A DNA stretch of 64,000 bases from DATGPD01 sp041398565 (GTDB taxonomy: Bacteria > Planctomycetota > UBA1135 > UBA2386), in NCBI GenBank assembly GCA_041398565.1, contig JAWKUN010000003.1, positions 682,001-746,000 on the forward strand, given 5' to 3'. The notes beneath the pieces were generated by a model. The model searched no databases and was not told where the DNA came from. It was given only the letters and a program-made list of their open reading frames with translations. Shown here one piece after another: positions 40,510-47,859 of this stretch. The stretch's first letter is position 1. Every line of letters starts with the position of its first letter. A program made the translations under genes and the position numbers.

Positions 40510-41403
40510 GTGACCTCCGGCGTGTTCCGCCGGCTGTTCGAGCGCGTCGCACCTCACGATGCACCAGAGGCGGCCGAGGCGGGCGTCGTCGCCGTCGCCA
40601 GCGGCAAGGGCGGCACCGGCAAGTCGTTCTTCGCCACCAGCCTCGCCATCGAACTCAGCCAGAGCATGCGCGTGGTGCTGGTCGACTGCGACTACGGGCT
40701 CGGCAGCGACCATCTCCTGCTCGGCACCAGCCCGCGCACGACCCTGCGCGACGTCATCGCCGGTCGCGTGCCGGCGGTGGAAGCTCTCGTCGACACGGTC
40801 TATGGGCCGGCGCTGCTGCCCGGCGGGTCGGGGGTGAGCGCCATGGTCGAGATGGCGGATGCCGAGCTGGCGGCGCTGGCGCACGCGCTCGGTGAACTGG
40901 CCGGGCAGGCAGACCAGCTCGTGCTCGACCTCGGTGCCGGCATCTCGCCGCAGGTGGTGCTCACCCTGCTCGCGGCACATCAGATCGTGCTGGTCACCAA
41001 CCCCGACATCGCCGCCCTGACCGACGCCTACGCCCTGGTGAAGTGCTTGGCGCGGCAGGCGACGCCCCCGCCCATCGGCGTCGTGGTGAACCGGGTCACG
41101 GGTGGCGACGACATGGGTGCGCGGACATTCGCCAAACTCGCGGATGTGGCACGGCGATTCTCGGGCAGCGAATTGCACTACTTGGGCGACGTTCCCGACG
41201 ACCCTGTGGTCACGCAGCGGCGGCTGGGGCAGGCGCCTCTCGTCGCCAGCCACCCGCAATGCGCCGTCGCCACCGCCATCGCCGCCATCGCGCGCCGCCT
41301 GCACCGATTCGGCGGCGGACTGGGGCGTCGGCCGATGTCACCGCGCTCGGACCTGGCCTCTCGTTGGCGCAGCCTCATTCCGCGTCGGCGTCACCGCTTC
41401 TGA
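40510..41403 (+). CDS. MinD/FlhG/ParA-family P-loop ATPase
   Basis: 297 residues. Walker A is the deviant type with signature Lys (VASGKGGTGKS, residues ~29-39); switch I VLVDCDYGLGSDHLLLG and Walker B LVLDLGAGIS follow, as in FlhG/MinD. The Arg-rich C-terminus (last ~25 residues) could be a membrane-targeting helix as in MinD. GTG 40510 was preferred because GGGAGA precedes it; TTG 40489 is an alternative. The partner at 39356 is unknown, and no flagellar or min genes are adjacent, so the cargo is open. Confidence 0.88.
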   Translation: MTSGVFRRLFERVAPHDAPEAAEAGVVAVASGKGGTGKSFFATSLAIELSQSMRVVLVDCDYGLGSDHLLLGTSPRTTLRDVIAGRVPAVEALVDTVYGPALLPGGSGVSAMVEMADAELAALAHALGELAGQADQLVLDLGAGISPQVVLTLLAAHQIVLVTNPDIAALTDAYALVKCLARQATPPPIGVVVNRVTGGDDMGARTFAKLADVARRFSGSELHYLGDVPDDPVVTQRRLGQAPLVASHPQCAVATAIAAIARRLHRFGGGLGRRPMSPRSDLASRWRSLIPRRRHRF

Positions 41404-41426
41404 CTCCGCGACGCCGCGCACTCGCG

Positions 41427-41732
41427 GTGCACGCCTGGCTCCTCTTGACGCTCGCGGGGGTGGTGCGTCTGGCGGCTCGCGTTGCCCTCGAGGCGCGGAG
41501 GGACGACCGATCCGTCGCCGTGCCGCGGCTCGTCGACGTCAATCGAGCGTCGATCGCCGAACTGGCGACCCTGCCGGGGGTGGGGCGGGTCAGGGCGCGG
41601 GCGCTGGTGCTGTACCGCGTGCGGCACGGTCGCTTCCGCCGTCTCGCCGACCTCGCCGCCATCGACGGCTTCGGCTCTACGACGCTGGCGGAGCTTGCGC
41701 CACACCTGGCGCCGCTCGACCGGCGCGAGTGA
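41427..41732 (+). CDS. ComEA-like helix-hairpin-helix protein
   Basis: About 101 residues: one N-terminal hydrophobic segment (WLLLTLAGVVRLAARVAL), then a ComEA-type HhH pair, VDVNRASIAELATLPGVG, RARALVLYR and FRRLADLAAIDGFG. Such proteins bind DNA non-specifically outside the inner membrane, in transformation or other roles. The GTG at 41427 is the simplest start; an overlap with the previous stop through CTG 41400 is possible. Only one HhH protein and no comEC are seen here. Confidence 0.75.
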   Translation: MHAWLLLTLAGVVRLAARVALEARRDDRSVAVPRLVDVNRASIAELATLPGVGRVRARALVLYRVRHGRFRRLADLAAIDGFGSTTLAELAPHLAPLDRRE

Positions 41733-41766
41733 CGCTGGAGTCTTCGCCCGGGTGCCGGCCATCGGT

Positions 41767-41772
41767 TAGCTT
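41767..41772 (+). promoter_or_regulatory. -10-like TAGCTT before nadC
   Basis: TAGCTT ends 7 nt before the ATG at 41780 without a ribosome-binding sequence. Confidence 0.35.
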
Positions 41773-41779
41773 GCGGCGG

Positions 41780-42667
41780 ATGGACGCGGCCGATCCACCG
41801 GTGCACGAGATGGTCGAGCGAGCCCTGCGCGAGGACCTGGGCGACCTCGGCGACGTGACGGCGCGGGTGTCGGTGGACAAGAAGCGCCCGGGAACCGCGC
41901 GCATCTTCGCCAAGGCGCGGGGAGTCGTGGCCGGAACGGAGCCGGCGCGGCTCACCTTCGCGCAGGTCGACCCCGCCGCCGACCTGTGGACGGTGGGGGA
42001 CGGACACTTCGTGCACCCGGGCGAGGTCGTGCTGAAGGTGCAGTCGACGGCGGCGGCGATCCTGGCGGCCGAGCGCACGGCGCTCAACTTCTTGCAGCGC
42101 CTGTCGGGGGTGGCGACCCGCACGGCGGCGTTCGTCGACGCGGTGCGGGGCACCGGCGCCGAGATCTACGACACGCGCAAGACGACGCCCGGTCTACGTC
42201 TGCTGGAGAAGGCGGCGGTCCGCGCCGGCGGCGGCCACAACCACCGCATGGGCATGTTCGATCAGGTGCTGCTCAAGGAGAACAACTTCGCCCTGGCGCG
42301 GCCGCGCTCCATCGAGGAGGTGGTGCGCGACGCGGTGGCGGAATCGCTGCGCCTGCTCGGGCCCGACGTCGCGGTGATCGCCGAGGCGCGGGATCCCGAC
42401 GAGGCGCGTGCCGCCGTCACCGGTGGCGCCGGCATCATCCTTCTCGACAACTTCGCTCCCGGTGTCGCGCTGCGCGAACTCGTGCAGTCGTTGCGGCGCC
42501 TGGCGGCAGAGCGGGGTCGGCCGCTGCGGCTCGAGGCATCGGGCGGCATCTCCCTGGACAACGTGCGCGCGTTCGCCGAGTGCGGAGTCGACCGCATCTC
42601 GGTCGGTGCGATCACCCATTCGGCGCCGGCGCTCGACATGTCGCTTCTGGTGGAAGGGCTGCAGTGA
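41780..42667 (+). CDS. nadC: nicotinate-nucleotide pyrophosphorylase (carboxylating)
   Basis: 295 residues. It converts quinolinate and PRPP to nicotinate mononucleotide in NAD synthesis. Family hallmarks: LREDLGDLGDVTA near 16, LNFLQRLSGVATRTA near 98, YDTRKTTPGLRLLEK near 131 (substrate-binding Arg/Lys), GGHNHRMGM near 153, LEASGGISLDNV near 254 and ISVGAITHSAPALDMSL at the end. Its TGA overlaps the GTG of the next gene. Confidence 0.96.
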   Translation: MDAADPPVHEMVERALREDLGDLGDVTARVSVDKKRPGTARIFAKARGVVAGTEPARLTFAQVDPAADLWTVGDGHFVHPGEVVLKVQSTAAAILAAERTALNFLQRLSGVATRTAAFVDAVRGTGAEIYDTRKTTPGLRLLEKAAVRAGGGHNHRMGMFDQVLLKENNFALARPRSIEEVVRDAVAESLRLLGPDVAVIAEARDPDEARAAVTGGAGIILLDNFAPGVALRELVQSLRRLAAERGRPLRLEASGGISLDNVRAFAECGVDRISVGAITHSAPALDMSLLVEGLQ

Positions 42668-43113
42668 GTCTGCCGTTCGTCGAGGCGTTCGCCGCCGACC
42701 CGCAGGCTCTGCGCGGCCTGCGGCGGCGGGTGCGCTCCGAGCTGCGCGGCCTGCGCCTGCAGCCGCACGACGCCGAGATCGTGCTGCTGGTGTTGGACGA
42801 GCTGGTCAGCAATGCCATCGAGCACGGTGGCGCCTACCGCACGCGCGGCAAGCGGCTGCAGGCCGGCTTGTTCGTCGACGGCGACGATCTGGTGCTCGAG
42901 TTCGTCGACCAGGACATGCCGGCGCGGGAGATCGCCGCGCTCAGACGGACACTGGCGGCCGGCGACGTCGACATTCCCGACATCGAGGACGAGCGTGGGC
43001 GAGGTCTGTTCCTGGTCCTCACCTCGCTGCAGTCGATCACGGTGGACGACCGCACGGCCACCGCGGAGGGCATGCTCATGCGCGGGCGCTTCGTCGGACT
43101 GTCCAAGGCGTGA
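42664..43113 (+). CDS. RsbW-like ATP-binding protein (HATPase_c_2)
   Basis: 149 residues with a lone GHKL ATPase: N-box LDELVSNAIEHGG near 40 and G-box ERGRGLFLVLTS near 112. This is the SpoIIAB/RsbW/anti-sigma-kinase type. No phosphatase, antagonist or sigma gene is adjacent, so the partner must be elsewhere. GTGA overlaps on both sides tie it to nadC and the VanZ-like gene. Confidence 0.82.
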   Translation: MSLPFVEAFAADPQALRGLRRRVRSELRGLRLQPHDAEIVLLVLDELVSNAIEHGGAYRTRGKRLQAGLFVDGDDLVLEFVDQDMPAREIAALRRTLAAGDVDIPDIEDERGRGLFLVLTSLQSITVDDRTATAEGMLMRGRFVGLSKA

Positions 43114-43628
43114 GCGGAATCGGACGAGTCGTGCAGCGATGGCTCGAGACGGCGTGGCCGTGGCGCATCGCCGCCGTGTTCGCCTGGATGGGGCTCATCT
43201 GGTGGGCCTCGTCGCGGCCGGCGGGTGCGCCGACCCAGGGCAAGCTGCAGCCGCTGCTGCACAACGGTGCTCACCTCGGCGTCTACGCCGTGCTGGCCGG
43301 ATTGATCTTCAGCGCCGCGGGCCGCAGCTTTGAGGACCGGGACTCGGCTGTCGCACCGGCGGCGCCGCGCCTGGGGCCGCCGTGGCGCCGCGGTGCACTC
43401 GCCTGCGCCTTGGCGACGCTGTACGGGGCGGTCGACGAGTGGCACCAGAGCCACGTGCCGGGGCGCGTCTCCTCGCTCGGCGACCTCGCCACCGATCTGG
43501 CCGGCACGTGCGTCGGCGTTTGCGGCCTGCTCTGGTTGTGGCGCCGCGAGCCTGGCACACTTCGCTTGGCGGCGCTCGCCTTCATCGCCGGGTGCGTCAG
43601 CGTCTGTCTCGAGACCTACCTACCCTGA
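43110..43628 (+). CDS. VanZ-like membrane protein
   Basis: 172 residues with about four transmembrane segments. The family pattern is clear: WASSRPAG after the first segment, HNGAHLGVYAVLAGL, then DEWHQSHVPGRVSSLGD (D-E-x-x-Q...R...D) and a closing helix. VanZ-like proteins are membrane proteins of unknown mechanism, named after a teicoplanin-resistance gene. The GTG overlaps the preceding stop. Confidence 0.82.
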   Translation: MSGIGRVVQRWLETAWPWRIAAVFAWMGLIWWASSRPAGAPTQGKLQPLLHNGAHLGVYAVLAGLIFSAAGRSFEDRDSAVAPAAPRLGPPWRRGALACALATLYGAVDEWHQSHVPGRVSSLGDLATDLAGTCVGVCGLLWLWRREPGTLRLAALAFIAGCVSVCLETYLP

Positions 43629-43677
43629 GCCCCTGCCCCGAGCCAATCCAACAGAAGTCACGGCCGAGGACCGATCG

Positions 43678-45111
43678 GTGACCGCATCCACCCGTTTCGA
43701 GCACCCGTTGCTGCAGCGCTACGCCAGCGCCGAGATGAGCGCACTGTTCTCGCCGCAGTCGCGGCACGGCACCTGGCGCCTGCTGTGGATCGCCCTGGCA
43801 GAGGCCCAGCGCGCGTTGGGGCTCGACATCGCGCCGGCGCAGATCGACGCGATGCGGGCCGTACAGACGCGCTTCGACTGGGCGCGCCTGGCCGAGCTCG
43901 AGGCTGAGGTGCGCCACGACGTCATGGCGCACGTGCTGCACTTCGGCGAGCTGGCACCGAGCGCCAAGCCGATCATCCACCTGGGCGCCACCAGCTGCTT
44001 CGTCACCGACAACGGCGACCTCGTGCTCTTCCGGCGCGCCCTCGAGCTGGTCGATCGCAAGTTGCAGCGCGTGCTGGCGGCGCTCGCCACCTTCGCACAG
44101 AAGTGGCGGGACCTGCCGTGCCTCGGCTTCACCCACTACCAGCCGGCACAGCCGGTGACGGTCGGCAAGCGCGCGTGCCTGTGGTTGCAGGACTTCGTCC
44201 TGGACCTCGAGGAGGTGCGCCGGCTGGTGGCGTGGCTGCCGTGCCGCGGCGTCAAGGGCACGACCGGCACGCAGGCGACGTTCTTGTCGCTGTTCGACGG
44301 CGACCACGACAAGGTCGACAAGCTCGAGCGGGCGGTGTGCGAGGCGATCGGATTCGCTCGGACGATCCCGGTGAGCGGGCAGACCTACTCGCGCAAGATC
44401 GACTGGAGCCTGCATCAGGCTCTCAGCGGCATCGCGCAGTCGGCGGCCAAGTTCGGCAACGACATGCGCCTGCTGTCGCACGACGGCGAGCTGGAAGAGC
44501 CGAGCGAGAGCCGGCAGATCGGCAGTTCGGCGATGGCCTACAAGAAGAACCCGATGCGTTGCGAGCGTGTCTGTTCGCTGGCGCGCTGGGTGGTCTCGGC
44601 CACCGACGCCTCGGCGCAGACGGCGGCGACGCAGTGGCTCGAGCGCACCCTCGACGATTCCGCCGTCCGGCGCATCGCCCTGCCCGAGAGCTTCCTCGCC
44701 ATCGATGCCATCCTCGGCATCGTCGAGAACGTGGTGCGCGGCATGGTCGTCTACCCGGGAGTCATCGAGCGCAACCTGCGGGCGCAGCTGCCGTTCATGG
44801 CCACCGAGGAGATCTTGATGGCGGGAGTTCGCGCCGGCGGCGACCGCCAGGTCTTGCACGAGAGGATCCGCGTGCACGCGCGCGAGGCGGCGCGGCGGGT
44901 CAAGGAGTGTGGCGAAGCCAACCCCCTGCTCGACCTCATCGCCGGCGATCCGGCCTTTGCGGGCGTGAAGGACCAGCTGTCGTCGTTGACCGACCCGGCG
45001 CGGTTCGTCGGTCGGGCGCCGCAACAGGTCGACACCTTCGTGCGCGACCACGTCGAGCCGCTCTACACCGCCGAAGCCTTCACCGGCGAGACTCCACAAC
45101 TGCTCGTGTGA
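43678..45111 (+). CDS. purB: adenylosuccinate lyase
   Basis: 477 residues. It cleaves adenylosuccinate and SAICAR in purine synthesis. Signature region GSSAMAYKKNPMRCE near 282 (S-S-x-M-x-Y-K-K-N-P) holds the catalytic Ser loop. HDVMAHVLHFG near 81, HLGATSCFVTDN near 101 and GVKGTTGTQATF near 196 match the longer eukaryotic-like ADSL group. The GTG 43678 start is supported by homology. Its last base is the first base of the sulfatase ATG (TGATG). Confidence 0.94.
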   Translation: MTASTRFEHPLLQRYASAEMSALFSPQSRHGTWRLLWIALAEAQRALGLDIAPAQIDAMRAVQTRFDWARLAELEAEVRHDVMAHVLHFGELAPSAKPIIHLGATSCFVTDNGDLVLFRRALELVDRKLQRVLAALATFAQKWRDLPCLGFTHYQPAQPVTVGKRACLWLQDFVLDLEEVRRLVAWLPCRGVKGTTGTQATFLSLFDGDHDKVDKLERAVCEAIGFARTIPVSGQTYSRKIDWSLHQALSGIAQSAAKFGNDMRLLSHDGELEEPSESRQIGSSAMAYKKNPMRCERVCSLARWVVSATDASAQTAATQWLERTLDDSAVRRIALPESFLAIDAILGIVENVVRGMVVYPGVIERNLRAQLPFMATEEILMAGVRAGGDRQVLHERIRVHAREAARRVKECGEANPLLDLIAGDPAFAGVKDQLSSLTDPARFVGRAPQQVDTFVRDHVEPLYTAEAFTGETPQLLV

Positions 45112-46526
45112 TGCTGCAGATCCAACTCCGTCGTCTCTCTCTCCTGGCGCTGCTGGCGGTCGGGTCGGTGGCGGCGCAAGAAGCGCGCCCCAACATCGTG
45201 CTGATCATGGCCGACGACCTCGGGATCGGCGAACTCGGCTGCTACGGTCAGACCAAGATCCGCACGCCGAACATCGACGCGCTGGCGGCGCAGGGCATGC
45301 GCTTCACCGAGGCCTACTCCGGTAGCTGCGTGTGCGCGCCGGCGCGGTGCACGATCCTGATGGGGCAGCACACCGGTCACTGCTACGTCCGCGACAACAA
45401 GGAGCTCGACGGCTTCCAACGCGGCAACCGCGAGGGCCAGGAGCCGCTGCCCGCGGACACTCCCACCCTGGGGCGTTGGCTGCAGGCGCGCGGCTACGCC
45501 ACGGCCGCGGTCGGCAAATGGGGGCTCGGTGGCCCGGAAACCACCGGCGTGCCGTGGGAGCAGGGTTTCGATCTCTTCTACGGCTACCTCTGCCAGCGCC
45601 AAGCGCACAACTACTACCCCGAGCACCTGTGGCGCAACGACCAGAAGGTCGAGCTCGAGGGCAACGCGTGGCACAACCTGACCGGCGCGCACTACGCGCC
45701 CGATCTGATGCTCGAGGAGGCGCTGGGTTGGCTGCGCAAGCACACCGAGGCGCCGTTCTTCCTCTACTACGCGACGCCGGTGCCGCACGCGGCGCTGCAG
45801 GTGCCCGATGACTCGCTGCAGGAGTACGCGACCGCGTTCGACGAGGAGCCGTACGAGGGCAAGAAGGGCTACCTGCCGCACCCCAAACCGCGCGCTGCGT
45901 ATGCGGCCATGGTGACGCGCATGGATCGGGACATCGGGCGCATCCTCGAGCTGCTCGACGAGCTGGGGCACCGCGACGACACGCTGGTGGTGTTCACCAG
46001 TGACAACGGGCCGACCTTCAACGGTGGTACCGACTCGGCGTTCTTCGGCAGCGCGCAAGGCCGGCGCGGTCTGAAGTGTCAGCTGTACGAGGGCGGCATC
46101 CGCGCGCCGCTGGTCGCGCGCTGGCCGGGTCGGATCGCGCCAGGTACCACGAGTGCGCACATCTGCGCCCACTGGGACCTGTGGAGCACGTTCGCCGACG
46201 CGATCGGCGAGACGGCGCCGGCCGACCTCGACGGGGTGAGCTTCCTGCCGACCCTGCTGGGCAAGGGCGCGCAGCGGCAGCATCACCATCTGTACTGGGA
46301 GTACCACGCTGGCGGCGGTGTCCAGGCGGCGCGTCTCGGCAGGTGGAAGGCGGTGCGTCGGCAGGCGAAGAAGCCCGAGAAGGCGCGCCTCGAGCTCTAC
46401 GATCTCGAGGCCGATCCGGCCGAGGCGCACGACGTGGCCGAGGCGCACCCCGACGTGGTCGAAGAGGTCGAGAAGGTGTTCGCGACCCGCACGCGATCCC
46501 CCGTGGCGGCCTGGAACTTCCAGTAG
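45111..46526 (+). CDS. exported arylsulfatase-type sulfatase
   Basis: 471 residues with a signal peptide ending at SVAAQ. RPNIVLIMADDLGIGE supplies metal ligands; C75-A-P-A-R79 is the formylglycine motif C-x-P-x-R that needs an anaerobic-type or FGE maturase; VGKWGLGG and FTSDNGPTFNGG complete the active site. The family hydrolyses sulfate esters; Planctomycetota use many for marine or plant polysaccharides. Coupled to purB by a 1-nt overlap, which is unusual since the functions are unrelated. Confidence 0.94.
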   Translation: MLQIQLRRLSLLALLAVGSVAAQEARPNIVLIMADDLGIGELGCYGQTKIRTPNIDALAAQGMRFTEAYSGSCVCAPARCTILMGQHTGHCYVRDNKELDGFQRGNREGQEPLPADTPTLGRWLQARGYATAAVGKWGLGGPETTGVPWEQGFDLFYGYLCQRQAHNYYPEHLWRNDQKVELEGNAWHNLTGAHYAPDLMLEEALGWLRKHTEAPFFLYYATPVPHAALQVPDDSLQEYATAFDEEPYEGKKGYLPHPKPRAAYAAMVTRMDRDIGRILELLDELGHRDDTLVVFTSDNGPTFNGGTDSAFFGSAQGRRGLKCQLYEGGIRAPLVARWPGRIAPGTTSAHICAHWDLWSTFADAIGETAPADLDGVSFLPTLLGKGAQRQHHHLYWEYHAGGGVQAARLGRWKAVRRQAKKPEKARLELYDLEADPAEAHDVAEAHPDVVEEVEKVFATRTRSPVAAWNFQ

Positions 46527-46627
46527 GGTCTCGATCGCAGCGCTGGGGGAGGCGTCGTTTTCGCCGACTTCCTCGCCGCCGGCCGGTGGCCGGCTTACGC
46601 TCCCGGCCTTCTTCTTCGCGCCACGCC

Positions 46628-46632
46628 AGGAG
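46628..46632 (+). promoter_or_regulatory. ribosome-binding site selecting a TTG start
   Basis: AGGAG lies 5 nt before TTG 46638, and no other in-frame start gives a signal peptide. Confidence 0.65.
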
Positions 46633-46637
46633 TTCTC

Positions 46638-47810
46638 TTGATCGTTTCCTTCGGCCTCGCCTTGGCGGGGCTCGCCCTCTGTCTTTCCGCGCAGGATCCG
46701 GCCAAGCCCGGCGATCCGGCCACACCGGCGCCGGTCACCACTGCGTCGGGGTTGCAGTACACCGTCTTGCAGGCCGGCCCGGCCGACGGCGAGCGGCCGG
46801 CGGTCGGGGATCGCGTCCAGGTGCACTACACCGGCTGGCTGGAGAACGGCACCGAGTTCGACTCGAGCCGCACCCGCGGCATGCCCGCGCAGTTCGTGCT
46901 GGGTCGTGTCATCCCGGGCTGGAACGAGGGGCTGGTCCTGATGACGGTCGGCGCGCGGCACAAGCTCGTGGTTCCGCCGGAGCTCGGCTACGGGGAGAAG
47001 GGTGCCGGCGGCGTCATTCCGCCGAACGCGACGCTCACCTTCGACGTCGAACTGCTCGGCATCGAGAGGGCGCCGGCCTTCGTCGCCCCCGACCAGGACA
47101 AGCTGGTCGCCACGGACAGCGGCCTCAAGGTGCAGGTCGCGGTCGAGGGCAAGGGCGAGCCTCTGGCCGAGACCGACCGCGTCGAGCTGCACTACGGGGT
47201 GTGGACCGTGGCGGGCGAGTCGGTGATGAGCTACCTCGACGAGCGCGGCCCGGTGCGGGTCGCGGCCGGCGACCTGCGCATGCCGTTCATGCGCGAGCTC
47301 CTGCTGAAGCTCAAGGACGGCGGCTCCTGTCTGGCGGTCGTGCCGGTAGCGACCGCCTTCCCGCAGCAGCGTCCGCCTGCCCTGGGCGACGCCACCGACT
47401 GCGTCTGGATGATGAAGGTGGTGCAGGTGCTGCGGCCGATGCCCCTACCCGAGTACAAGGCGCCCGATCCCGACAAGCTGACCAAGACGACGAGCGGCTT
47501 GCAGTACGAGGTGATCACCGAGGGCAGCGGCAAGCAGCCGACTGCCGCCGACACCGTGCAGGTGCACTACATCGGTTGGCTGCAGGACGGCACGGTGTTC
47601 GACTCGAGCTACGGCCGCGGCGAGCCGGCCGAGTTCCCCCTTCGCGGCGTCATCCCCGGTTGGACCGAAGGCGTACAGCTGATGAAGGAAGGCGCCGTCT
47701 ACCAGTTCGTCATCCCACCAGACCTCGCCTACGGCGCCAACGGCAGCCCCCCGAGCGTCCCCGGCAACGCGACCCTCACCTTCCGCATCGAACTCCTCCA
47801 CGTGAAGTAA
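46638..47810 (+). CDS. exported triple FKBP-domain peptidyl-prolyl isomerase
   Basis: 390 residues starting at a TTG, with a signal peptide ending at CLSAQ. Domain 1 (~38-135) and domain 3 (~285-390) are canonical FKBP: VQVHYTGWLENGTEFDSS, VIPGWNEGL, PPELGYGEKG, and VQVHYIGWLQDGTVFDSS, VIPGWTEGV, PPDLAYGANG. The middle (~145-265) keeps only faint similarity (VELHYGVWTVAGESV) and has lost most active-site residues. It likely folds or holds periplasmic proteins. Confidence 0.92.
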   Translation: MIVSFGLALAGLALCLSAQDPAKPGDPATPAPVTTASGLQYTVLQAGPADGERPAVGDRVQVHYTGWLENGTEFDSSRTRGMPAQFVLGRVIPGWNEGLVLMTVGARHKLVVPPELGYGEKGAGGVIPPNATLTFDVELLGIERAPAFVAPDQDKLVATDSGLKVQVAVEGKGEPLAETDRVELHYGVWTVAGESVMSYLDERGPVRVAAGDLRMPFMRELLLKLKDGGSCLAVVPVATAFPQQRPPALGDATDCVWMMKVVQVLRPMPLPEYKAPDPDKLTKTTSGLQYEVITEGSGKQPTAADTVQVHYIGWLQDGTVFDSSYGRGEPAEFPLRGVIPGWTEGVQLMKEGAVYQFVIPPDLAYGANGSPPSVPGNATLTFRIELLHVK

Positions 47811-47815
47811 CAGGG

Positions 47816-47830
47816 TGGAGTCAGACACCA
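47816..47830. repeat. REP-like near-palindrome TGGAGTCAGACACCA
   Basis: It differs from the core at 11651-11665 at only two positions. It lies between two convergent genes, followed by the AGGTGCT/AGCACCT hairpin. Confidence 0.5.
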
Positions 47831-47832
47831 AC

Positions 47833-47859
47833 AGGTGCTTTCGCTACGGGATAGCACCT
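47833..47859. terminator. candidate bidirectional terminator hairpin
   Basis: AGGTGCT (47833-47839) pairs with AGCACCT (47853-47859) around a 13-nt loop, between convergent genes. There is no T tract, so termination is only a guess. Confidence 0.3.
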
